A DNA stretch of 64,000 nucleotides from Phycisphaera sp. (GTDB lineage: Bacteria > Planctomycetota > Phycisphaerae > Phycisphaerales > Phycisphaeraceae), in NCBI GenBank assembly GCA_016125215.1, contig WGMF01000017.1, positions 1-64,000 of the forward strand, read 5' to 3'. Under the pieces are notes generated by a model, which was given only the letters and a program-made list of their open reading frames with translations, ran no database searches and was not told the DNA's origin. Positions within the stretch are counted from its first letter, which is position 1. Each line of letters opens with the position of its first letter. This document shows positions 8,974 to 16,520 of this stretch, in pieces. Position numbers and translations under genes: made by a program.

Positions 8974-10662
8974 CTAGATATTCGACATGTTCTCGATGTC
9001 GGCGGGGTCGCTGTCCTGCGGGTGGTGGGTGTCGGCGGACTCGGGGACGCGGTCGACCGAGGTCGGGAAACCGAGCGTGAATGTCGTGCCGCGCTTGTCC
9101 GCTGTGGGGCTTTCCACTTCGATGGTCCCGCCGTGCTCGTCGACGACTTTCTTGGTCACGACCAGCCCCAGGCCCGTGCCGCGCATCCCCTTGGTCGAAT
9201 GGAACGGCTCGAAGAGTTTGCGCTGGTTGTGGGGCGGGATGCCCGAGCCGTTGTCCGCCACGATGATGCGCACGAACTGCCCGTCGTCGGTCATCTCGCA
9301 TCGCAGCGTGACGACGCCGGACTCCGGCTCGCAGGCTTCGAGTGCGTTGAGCAAGAGATTGTGGACGGCCTGGAGGATACCCGCCGGGTCGACGGGGACG
9401 GGCGGTGTGTTGGCGTCGAAGTCGGCAATCAGAGCGACCTTCTTGTCGTCGAAGGGCTTTTGCACCATGGCAATCAACTCACGCAGGAGCCTCGAGAGGC
9501 TCGTCATCTCCAGCTCGGGCCGGCGCTGCTTCGAATACGTGAGCATGTTGGTCGTGAGGTTGTAGATACGTTCGAGGTTGCGTGTGACGATCTCCCAGCC
9601 GCCGGCGATGACCTTGAGGCTCTGCTTGCGCATGCCCAGGTCGACGACGTCCGCCCCGCCGCGCAGCCCCTGGAGCATGTTCTTGATCGAGTGCGACAGC
9701 GAAGCGACCGTGTGCCCGATCGCGGCCAGGCGTTCCTGCTGCAGGCCCTCCTGGTAGAGCTCGATGTTCGATAGCGCCAACCCCGTCTGCACGCCGATCG
9801 CGGTGAGCAGGTTGAGCTGGTCCTCGGTGTACGTGTAGTTGGCAATCTTGGAGTCGAGGTGGATGACCCCATACAACTTGTTACGGAACTTGATGGGCAC
9901 GCACAACGCCGAACGGATGCCCAGCTCATGCACGCTCTCGCCGCTGGAAAAACGCTGGTCGGTCATGGCGTTGGACGAGAGCACGCCCTCGGCCTTACGC
10001 ATCACGTGCTGCACGATGGTTCGGCTGATCGTGATCCGGCCGGCTTTCTTGGTCGTCGGGGCAACACGGTGACGCACCACGATCGGGTCGGGCCTCTCGT
10101 CGGGGGATTCCTGCAAGAGCACAAACCCGCGGTCGGCCTGGAACGTCTCGAACACCACGTCCATCACTTTTTCCAGCAGCACCCGGCGGTCCTGGATCGA
10201 CCCGATGAGCTGCACCATCTCATAAATCACGCGCAACTGGGCCGCGGCCGCTTCGTTGGGCTCGGGCACCGCCATAATCATCGAGTCGTCGTTGGAGGGC
10301 GTGGTGGCCTCGACGTGGGCCTGCATCTCACCCGACCGCGCGACGCGCACGCCGTGGCCACGGACCTGCAAAGGGGAGTGGCCGTAGGTGAAGATGGTCG
10401 ACCCGGTGCGGACCTGGTCGCCCAGTTGCAGGCGCCAGCGTGTGGTCAGACGCTGACCGTTGACGTAAGTGCCGTTGGCGCTCTTGAGGTCACGGATGTA
10501 CCAGCGTCCCTGGTCGGGCGTCAGCTCGGCGTGGCGACGTGAGATCGTCTTGTCGTGCAGGGGCAGCGACTCACTCGACCGCCCGATGAGCTGCGGCTCG
10601 TTGTCGGGCAACTCGAACACCCGCCCCTTGTCCGGCCCCTTCATGACGGTGAGGATGAGCAT
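8974..10662 (-). CDS. FHA-GAF sensor histidine kinase
   Basis: 562 residues with three modules. An N-terminal FHA domain (about 1-95) has LIGRSSES, ISRRHAEL and SANGTYVNGQRL, the phosphothreonine-binding loops. A GAF domain (about 145-300) follows, with RGFVLLQ and ALCVPIKFRNKLYGVIHLDS. Then a histidine kinase: the H-box His in ASLSHSIKNMLQG (about residue 325), N-box NLLLNALEAC, G1 DNGSGIP and G2 GTGLGLVVTKKVV. There is no transmembrane segment, so it is cytosolic. The FHA domain suggests that it receives Ser/Thr-kinase signals and passes them to a His-Asp relay. No response regulator is adjacent. Confidence 0.92.
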   Translation of the reverse strand: MLILTVMKGPDKGRVFELPDNEPQLIGRSSESLPLHDKTISRRHAELTPDQGRWYIRDLKSANGTYVNGQRLTTRWRLQLGDQVRTGSTIFTYGHSPLQVRGHGVRVARSGEMQAHVEATTPSNDDSMIMAVPEPNEAAAAQLRVIYEMVQLIGSIQDRRVLLEKVMDVVFETFQADRGFVLLQESPDERPDPIVVRHRVAPTTKKAGRITISRTIVQHVMRKAEGVLSSNAMTDQRFSSGESVHELGIRSALCVPIKFRNKLYGVIHLDSKIANYTYTEDQLNLLTAIGVQTGLALSNIELYQEGLQQERLAAIGHTVASLSHSIKNMLQGLRGGADVVDLGMRKQSLKVIAGGWEIVTRNLERIYNLTTNMLTYSKQRRPELEMTSLSRLLRELIAMVQKPFDDKKVALIADFDANTPPVPVDPAGILQAVHNLLLNALEACEPESGVVTLRCEMTDDGQFVRIIVADNGSGIPPHNQRKLFEPFHSTKGMRGTGLGLVVTKKVVDEHGGTIEVESPTADKRGTTFTLGFPTSVDRVPESADTHHPQDSDPADIENMSNI

Positions 10663-10698
10663 TCGCGTTCATTCCATGAGCATCGTGAATCTCTATTT

Positions 10699-10881
10699 AC
10701 CGCAGAGAGCGCAGAGGTCGCAGAGCAAGCATAGTTATTGAAGGGAACGGCTTGTAGTGAACATTAACTTCCACGGATTTTGTGGCTTTCGCCCGATGTT
10801 TTCCACCGTGTTCAATACATGCCGACATCCCGCTCGGAGTCATCATTGTCTTCTCTCTGCGAACTCTGCGTTCTCTGCGGT
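10699..10881. repeat. Inverted-arm element, word CGCAGAG (element 1)
   Basis: Left arm 10699-10725 has three CGCAGAG words with spacers AG and GT, starting ACC. Right arm 10853-10881 has three CTCTGCG words with spacers AA and TT, ending GGT. The words match perfectly as inverted repeats while the spacers differ. The arms are separated by 127 bases of non-coding DNA. The element fills the gap between argH and the FHA kinase; the right arm ends 18 bases before the argH stop. Confidence 0.85.
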
Positions 10882-10898
10882 GAATCACCGCGTGTTTA

Positions 10899-12356
10899 TC
10901 AAGACAGCCGTTTGTCCCACTGCTTGAGTTGTATCTCAAACCCCGACACGCCCGCGTTGCCGGCCGAGCGGTAGCGTTTGACGACGTTGGCGGCGCCTAA
11001 CCAGTCGTAGACATCGCTCTGGCACGCGCGGGGGTGTTTGGCTTGGGCGCAGGCATGATTGAAGTCTTCGAGTTTGAGTTGCGACAGTTCGTGCAGGTTG
11101 CGCTCTTCGCAGAGGCGCACGAGTGAGCCGACGATTTGATGGGCGGTGCGGAAGGGGACGCCGCGCACGACGAGGTACTCGGCCAGCGCGGTGGCATCGA
11201 GGAAGCCGCGGCCGAGGGAGGCGGTGATGGTCTTCTCGTTGAACTTCGTGGTGGAAGCGATGCGGGCGCACATCTCGAGGCTGTCGCGGACGGAGTCGTA
11301 GGCGGCAAAGAGGTGGCGCTTGTCTTCCTGGAGGTCGCGGTTGTAGCCGACGGTGATGCCCTTACACATGGTAAGTAACGCCACGAGCGAACCGTAAGCG
11401 GTTCCGGTGCGTCCGCGTGTGAGTTCGAGCATGTCGGGGTTGCGTTTCTGGGGCATCATGGACGATCCGGTCGTGTAGCGCCCGTCGAGCGTGATGAACG
11501 AAAACTCGGTGGAGGCGTAGATAATCCACTGCTCAGCCCAGCGTGAAAGCGTCATGGCGGTCACCGCGAGGGCGTAGGCCATGTCGAGGGCCGCGTCGCG
11601 TGAGGCGGTGGCGTCGATGGCGTTAAAGGTGGGTCCGACGAGGGCGTCGAGCTGGTCGGCGGTGGCCTTGCGGTCCAGGGGCAGGCAGCTCCCGGCGATG
11701 GCACCCGAGCCGAGGGGGTTGTCGCTGTTGAGTAAACGCAGCGCGTGGAGTCGGCGCTGGCAGCGTTCGAGCGCCGCGAGCCAGGCCATGATTTCACCTC
11801 CGACGACGATGGGCTGGGCACGTTGGAGGTGGGTGTAGGAGGGCATGACGATGGCACCGTCGCGCTGGGCAAGCAAGACGAAGCCACGGAAGACTTGCGC
11901 GAAGACCTTGTCGAGTTCATTGACGGCGTCGGCGACCCAGAGCTTGAGGTCGAGGGCGACCTGGTCGTTGCGAGAGCGCCCGGTGTGCAGCTTACGTCCC
12001 GCGTCGCCGACCTTTTCGATCAGCGCAGCTTCGATGCACATGTGGACGTCTTCGAGTTCGATCTTCCAGCCCGGCCAGGCGTCGCCCTGCTTGTCGATCT
12101 CCTTGCGGATCGAGGCCAGTCCTTTTTCGATGGCGGCCAGGTCCTTGACCGAGATCAGCCCGACCTTGCGCAGCATCCGAGCGTGGGCGATCGAGCCGGT
12201 GATGTCATGTGTGTAGAGTCTGCGGTCGTAGGAGAGCGACTCGACGAAGCGCGTGGCCAATTCGTCCTGGGCTGAACCGCTGCCGGTGGGCTTGGCGTGT
12301 TCCCAGGGCTTGGGGCCGGGGGCGGGAGATGATGTATTGGGTTTATGGGGTGGCAT
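10899..12356 (-). CDS. argH: Argininosuccinate lyase
   Basis: 485 residues. It cleaves argininosuccinate to arginine and fumarate, the last step of arginine synthesis. The family signature GSSMMPQKRNPDMLE is intact, including the catalytic Ser in the mobile loop; HTGRSRNDQVALDLKLW and the SYTHLQRAQPI segment holding the active-site Thr-His pair are also present. The N-terminus has about 25 extra Pro/Ser-rich residues before the usual start, so translation may begin further in. The gene stands between two repeat elements (10699-10881 and 12376-12468). No other arg gene is nearby. Confidence 0.95.
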   Translation of the reverse strand: MPPHKPNTSSPAPGPKPWEHAKPTGSGSAQDELATRFVESLSYDRRLYTHDITGSIAHARMLRKVGLISVKDLAAIEKGLASIRKEIDKQGDAWPGWKIELEDVHMCIEAALIEKVGDAGRKLHTGRSRNDQVALDLKLWVADAVNELDKVFAQVFRGFVLLAQRDGAIVMPSYTHLQRAQPIVVGGEIMAWLAALERCQRRLHALRLLNSDNPLGSGAIAGSCLPLDRKATADQLDALVGPTFNAIDATASRDAALDMAYALAVTAMTLSRWAEQWIIYASTEFSFITLDGRYTTGSSMMPQKRNPDMLELTRGRTGTAYGSLVALLTMCKGITVGYNRDLQEDKRHLFAAYDSVRDSLEMCARIASTTKFNEKTITASLGRGFLDATALAEYLVVRGVPFRTAHQIVGSLVRLCEERNLHELSQLKLEDFNHACAQAKHPRACQSDVYDWLGAANVVKRYRSAGNAGVSGFEIQLKQWDKRLS

Positions 12357-12375
12357 GGAGGATGTCTGATGTGAA

Positions 12376-12468
12376 GAATTGATGATTGATGATTGATAAT
12401 CGATGATTGAAGAAGTTGATTGTATTGTGCTTTTCAGATCATCAATCCTAAGTCATCAATCATCAATC
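12376..12468. repeat. Inverted-arm element, AT-rich word TGATGAT/GATTGAT (element 2)
   Basis: Left arm 12376-12410 is a run of GATTGAT/TGATGAT words; right arm 12437-12468 is made of ATCATCA words and is its reverse complement with an internal difference. About 26 bases separate them. The right arm runs into the end of the zinc-ribbon gene, whose last codons (E-I-D-D-stop) are repeat sequence. A near-identical single arm recurs at 46978-47008 inside another element. Confidence 0.8.
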
Positions 12469-12764
12469 TCCTCACCCTTCTTCCGGGGATTCGACTGCGA
12501 TTCGTCGAGCAGTCTTGCTTGTTCGGGGGGGATTCTTAAACCGCACTTGGGGCAGTTGGCGCCTTTGTGGTTGCGCAGGTCGTGGTTGCAGCGGACGCAG
12601 TGGAGGGTGCGGACACGCTGGAGCCTTTGACGGGGTTTGCTGCGGGTCTGACGGTAAAGAAACCAGAGCAAGCCAAGCACCACCAGGACGCCGACGACAA
12701 GAGCCCCCCACCGGACCAGCGCGATGAACGTCGGGCTGGTGAACAACGGATTACTCTGGTCCAT
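12456..12764 (-). CDS. Small membrane protein with C-terminal zinc ribbon
   Basis: 102 residues. One transmembrane helix (about residues 16-42, ALVRWGALVVGVLVVLGLLW), a basic stretch, then a four-Cys zinc ribbon CVRCNHDLRN...CPKCG. This N-terminal helix plus cytosolic zinc ribbon layout is common in planctomycetes but I recognise no function. An AGAGGGA Shine-Dalgarno lies 4 bases before the ATG. The last residues EEIDD and the TGA are encoded by the right arm of the repeat at 12437-12468, so the original C-terminus may have been replaced by repeat insertion. Confidence 0.75.
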   Translation of the reverse strand: MDQSNPLFTSPTFIALVRWGALVVGVLVVLGLLWFLYRQTRSKPRQRLQRVRTLHCVRCNHDLRNHKGANCPKCGLRIPPEQARLLDESQSNPRKKGEEIDD

Positions 12765-12924
12765 GTCGTCCCTCTTGCACCTGCTTGATGAGGGTCTTAC
12801 GCAACGGCGATCACGGGTCCACGCGGGGGGGGGGGACCCTGTAACAAACGGTGAGCCTTTATCTTAGCGTATCAATGGGTTTGGCGTGGGATGTGCGAAA
12901 GCCGATGTCGAGGTGGCGGGTTCA

Positions 12925-14304
12925 TCACGCCGCGGCGGGGGGCGGGCTGTCCATGAGCGAGATCTCGGAGTTCTCCAGCAGAAAAGCACGCAGCACCGCG
13001 AGGTCTTCCTGCGACACCGCGGCCATCTTGGTGTGGGTGTCCTCGGCGTGGAGGGTCAGTTCGATGCCCCTGGCTTGGGGGCAGGCGACGAGGATGGCGG
13101 CTTCGTCGAACATGACCTGGCCACCGTGGTGGAACTTGTGAAAAACGAGGCGGTTGCTGGTGATGACGATCCCCGCCAGGCCCGCGTCGGCCTTGCCGAA
13201 GTCCACGTCGGGCAGGTAATGGATAAAACGCTCGCCGCCCTCGAACGGGCACCACACGCCCAGGCGGTCACGCACGCGCTCGGGCAGCGAGAGCCAAGCG
13301 TTGCCCTGCAGGTTGGAAAGGTCGTATTCGAGTTGAAGGTAATCGTCGCCACAGACGCTGTTGACACGCGCCATCCATTCCAGCGCGGTGCCGCCCTCGG
13401 GGATCAGCACGGTGCAGTTGAACTTCCCGTCGCTGCGCTTGACGGAGTGGCACGACAGCGAGGACGAGGTGTGGTCGATCGAGACGTAGTAGGGCACGCT
13501 GTGGTTGAACGGCCGATGCAGGCCCTCGATCAGCCCCATGCGTTGCAGGACCGAGCGCGGCGAGGCGCCGACCGTCAGGCGCTGCTCGTTGGGGGTCTCG
13601 AGGTCGCGGGGTGATCTGAACGTGGCGCCGGCCTGGTCGGTAAACGCCAGCGGTCGAGCGGAGAGGCTTGTCACGTCGGTGCGACCGGTGAAGGCACAAC
13701 GCATCGGCATGGAGGCGCGGAAACCCTCGTGTTCGAGCCAGCGCGAATCGAACTCGAACAACACGCCGGCCGGCGTACACCTGACGACAGAGAGCCGGGG
13801 CATCGACTCGGGGGCCCCCACGGGCACGGGCTTCCTGATGGGTTTTCTCAGTGCGATCGGTTCGATCACATTTTTTTCGGTGCCGACCGGCGCGGGGTCG
13901 GCGTTGGCCGCGGGTGGCGATGGGCGTTTCTTTTCACCCCGGGATGTTCGCTTCTCGTAATGGTCCGGCGTCTGGGGGGTTTTGAGTTGGCCGATGCGCA
14001 GTTTTTTACGAACCGGTCGGGCCTGGATCGGGTCGGGCGTGTTCTGGGTAGGGCTGGCAGCCTGAGGGGGCGAACCGGTCAGGATCTGCTGCTCGTGTTC
14101 CTGTACGAGGTGGTCCACGTCTTCTTCGATCCACGTCGAGGCGGTTTCTTCCAGCAGTTCGGTCAGTGGCGGAACGACAAAGACAAACGAACAAGCCGGG
14201 CATCGTGCCAGGACACCCGAGGCCCGCGCGGGCACACGCAGCAACGCCTCACACTTCGGGCAGTGGAGGCGGGCGGTCTGGATGTTGGGCTTGGGATCAG
14301 ACAC
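12925..14304 (-). CDS. Unknown protein with N-terminal double-CxxC zinc ribbon
   Basis: 459 residues from the GTG at 14304 (VSDPKPNIQT), chosen because AAGGG lies 7 bases upstream; an ATG at 14397 would add 31 residues of low-complexity sequence. Near the N-terminus LHCPKCEALLRV...ARCPACSFVFVV is an MJ0042-like zinc finger. A Pro/Gln/Arg-rich linker of about 120 residues follows, then a folded C-terminal half (from about RLSVVRCTPAGVLFEFDSRW) with no motif I recognise. No membrane segment is seen. The C-terminal half reads like a cytosolic sensor or scaffold, but the function is unknown. Confidence 0.75.
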   Translation of the reverse strand: MSDPKPNIQTARLHCPKCEALLRVPARASGVLARCPACSFVFVVPPLTELLEETASTWIEEDVDHLVQEHEQQILTGSPPQAASPTQNTPDPIQARPVRKKLRIGQLKTPQTPDHYEKRTSRGEKKRPSPPAANADPAPVGTEKNVIEPIALRKPIRKPVPVGAPESMPRLSVVRCTPAGVLFEFDSRWLEHEGFRASMPMRCAFTGRTDVTSLSARPLAFTDQAGATFRSPRDLETPNEQRLTVGASPRSVLQRMGLIEGLHRPFNHSVPYYVSIDHTSSSLSCHSVKRSDGKFNCTVLIPEGGTALEWMARVNSVCGDDYLQLEYDLSNLQGNAWLSLPERVRDRLGVWCPFEGGERFIHYLPDVDFGKADAGLAGIVITSNRLVFHKFHHGGQVMFDEAAILVACPQARGIELTLHAEDTHTKMAAVSQEDLAVLRAFLLENSEISLMDSPPPAAA

Positions 14305-14457
14305 GGTCTGGCCCTTGATCTGTGCGGAATCGGACAAGCGGTGGAGATGGTCGAAAACAGGTGCCGCTCTGCTCAGAGCATACAACGTGTTACGCACGGG
14401 GCAAGCGTGATCTCGATAAATGATTCACCGTGCAACGCCTGGGCAGACGGGGGAAAC

Positions 14458-15342
14458 TTATCTGTCGTTTGTACCGTCCAGGCCGGCGGCCCTGCGCAGG
14501 CGGGTGATTTCCACGCCCGTGAGCATCCGCCAACCGCCGCGGGCCAATCCCTTGATCGAGATCGGCCCGATGGCCACACGCTCGAGCCTCCGCACCTTGT
14601 GGCCAAGCTGCGCGATCATCCGGCGGACCTCGCGGTTCTGGCCCTCGTGGAGCGTGATCGAAAGGTCGGTGCGGTCGCCCGATGAGTCGTCGCGCTGCGA
14701 GCCGAGCAGCTTCACCTCGGACATACGCACCTTGCGGGCACCGGTGCGACGCTTGCGGTCGGCAAGGTGCAAGCCGTCCTGCAGCTTGTGGGCGTCGTCC
14801 TGCGTGAGCCGACCACGCACGGAGACCCGGTAACGCTTGGCCACGCCGAAGCTCGGGTGGGTCAGGCGGTGCGCCAGATCGCCGTCGTTGGTCAAGAGGA
14901 TCAGCCCCGTCGAGTCCGCGTCGAGCCGACCGACGGGGTAGAGCCGATGCTTGTTCGTCACCTCGTCGGGAAGCATCGCAAGCACGTCCCTGCGCCCGTC
15001 GGGGTCGTTCGTTGTGGAGATCACGTTGCGCGGTTTGTTGAGGGCGATGTAGATGTGCTGATGCGCGGCGCGCTTGTTATGGCTTGAGCTGCGCGATCCG
15101 CCGGGCTTTTTCGTTCGCCGGATCGGTTGGCCGTCGACTTCGATGCGGTCTTCGCTGGGGCTGACCCAAGCGGGCAGCGCGGTGAGACGCTCGCCGTTGA
15201 CCGTCACACGACCGGCCTCAATCAGCGCTTCACACTCGCGCCGTGACGCCACACCCGCCTCGGCCATGACCTTCTGCAGGCGAGGCCCACGCGCGTCGTC
15301 GGTGTAGGGGTGGGGTTTAGATTTTTTTGTGGTTCGAGCCAT
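14458..15342 (-). CDS. RsuA/RluB-family pseudouridine synthase
   Basis: 294 residues. An N-terminal S4 RNA-binding domain (RLQKVMAEAGVASRRECEAL...AGRVTVNG) precedes the catalytic domain, whose Asp is in VGRLDADSTGLILLTNDGD. The motif order and the HEGQNREVRRMIAQLGHKV segment fit the RluB/RluE/RsuA group, which isomerises single uridines in rRNA; RluB-type on 23S is the likelier reading. The start ATG at 15342 lies 6 bases from the repeat arm 15348-15372, so the ribosome-binding region (GGCGGTGA) is repeat DNA. The ORF continues upstream through the repeat, which I exclude. Confidence 0.9.
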   Translation of the reverse strand: MARTTKKSKPHPYTDDARGPRLQKVMAEAGVASRRECEALIEAGRVTVNGERLTALPAWVSPSEDRIEVDGQPIRRTKKPGGSRSSSHNKRAAHQHIYIALNKPRNVISTTNDPDGRRDVLAMLPDEVTNKHRLYPVGRLDADSTGLILLTNDGDLAHRLTHPSFGVAKRYRVSVRGRLTQDDAHKLQDGLHLADRKRRTGARKVRMSEVKLLGSQRDDSSGDRTDLSITLHEGQNREVRRMIAQLGHKVRRLERVAIGPISIKGLARGGWRMLTGVEITRLRRAAGLDGTNDR

Positions 15343-15347
15343 GAGTT

Positions 15348-15513
15348 CACCGCCAAGACGCCAAGGACGCCAGGAAGAATATGACAGGATAACAGGATGG
15401 GGTGGATCAACAGGATCAGGAACCGTTCCCTTGATCCAGCTTATCCCGTAAACCCCATCAGCGAGCACGAATTCTCATTTTCGGTCTTGGCGCACTTGGC
15501 GTCTTGGCGGTGA
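15348..15513. repeat. Inverted-arm element, word CGCCAAG, with nested ACAGGAT words (element 3)
   Basis: Left arm 15348-15372: CAC then CGCCAAG-A-CGCCAAG-GA-CGCCAGG. Right arm 15486-15513: CTTGGCG-CA-CTTGGCG-T-CTTGGCGGTGA. Spacers are 1 nt at the outer and 2 nt at the inner position, in mirror order. The 113-base interior holds a second repeat: ACAGGAT three times near 15380-15420 and a partial inverted counterpart (GATGGGGT against ACCCCATC). It fills the whole gap between the pseudouridine synthase start and the hydrolase stop. Confidence 0.85.
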
Positions 15514-15516
15514 CAT

Positions 15517-16380
15517 TCAGTGCCCAAGCAACTCGTCGAAGAAGTCACGCATCGCTTTCCACGATCGGCGGTCGGCTTCTTCGTTGTAACCCACGCCCTC
15601 GATGCCCGATTCTTCCGAGCCTTTGCGGGTAAAGCCGTGCAGCGCTTTGGCGTAGTCGATCCAGACATAGTCCGTCTTCGCACGCGCCATCGCATCGTGG
15701 AAAGCCGTTTTGGCCTCGGGCTTCACAAACGGGTCGGCGGCGCCGTTGCACACGAGGATCGAGGCCTTGATGTTCGCGTCGTCTTCGGGCATCGGCGGCG
15801 TCGGGTTGCCGTGGAAACTCACCACCGCCCGGACATCCGCGCCGCTGTAGGCCAGTTGCAACACGCACGTGCCCCCGAAACAGTAACCGATCGCCGCGGT
15901 GTGCATCGCGTCCACGTGGGCGTTGTTCCTGAGTTGCTCAAACGCCACCACGGCGCGCGTCCGCATCAAAGGCTTGCCATAGAGTTCCGACGCCCACGCG
16001 CCGGCTTGCTTGGGGTCGGTCGTCACCTTGCCCTTGCCGTACATGTCCGCGGCAAACGCCACGTAACCCAGCCGCGCCAGTTGCTCGGCTCGGCTGCGCA
16101 CGTAATCGTTGTGACCCCACCACTCGGGAAACACCACCACACCCGGGACCGGTTCGGTCAGGCCCTCGGGCATGGCCAGATAACCCTCCAGCACCACGCC
16201 GTCCTGTTCATATTCGACAACCTTCGTGGTGATCGGCGGGCTGAGTTGGGCAGACTCTTTTTCCTGGGCAAACGCCTCACGCACCAGCACGCCCGTGTCC
16301 GGGATGACGCCCACCGACAACGCGGCAATCGCCAGCATGCAAACCCAGACACCCAGTGAACGAGAATTGTTTTTCACCAT
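15517..16380 (-). CDS. Dienelactone hydrolase family protein, secreted
   Basis: 287 residues from ATG 16380, which has AGAGGG 7 bases upstream and starts a signal peptide (MVKNNSRSLGVWVCMLAIAAL...). Alpha/beta hydrolase with the DLH triad: nucleophile Cys in AIGYCFGGTC, Asp in GAADPFVKPEA and His in KALHGFT. PGVVVFPEWWGHNDYVR is the oxyanion-side segment of the family. Unlike classical DLH it appears to be exported to the periplasm, where it may cleave carboxylic esters or polysaccharide acyl groups; substrate unknown. Its stop lies 4 bases from the arm of the repeat at 15486-15513. Confidence 0.88.
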   Translation of the reverse strand: MVKNNSRSLGVWVCMLAIAALSVGVIPDTGVLVREAFAQEKESAQLSPPITTKVVEYEQDGVVLEGYLAMPEGLTEPVPGVVVFPEWWGHNDYVRSRAEQLARLGYVAFAADMYGKGKVTTDPKQAGAWASELYGKPLMRTRAVVAFEQLRNNAHVDAMHTAAIGYCFGGTCVLQLAYSGADVRAVVSFHGNPTPPMPEDDANIKASILVCNGAADPFVKPEAKTAFHDAMARAKTDYVWIDYAKALHGFTRKGSEESGIEGVGYNEEADRRSWKAMRDFFDELLGH

Positions 16381-16520
16381 GACAAAACCCTCTGTGAGTA
16401 ACCGATGAATCGACCGGTATTGTAGTCGCCCAATCAGGAATCGGACACACTCAGGTATCATGGAGCGGTCGTGGCACAACGCCCGGCGATCCTCTCCCAC
16501 ATTCCCATCGGGTTCCTCTC

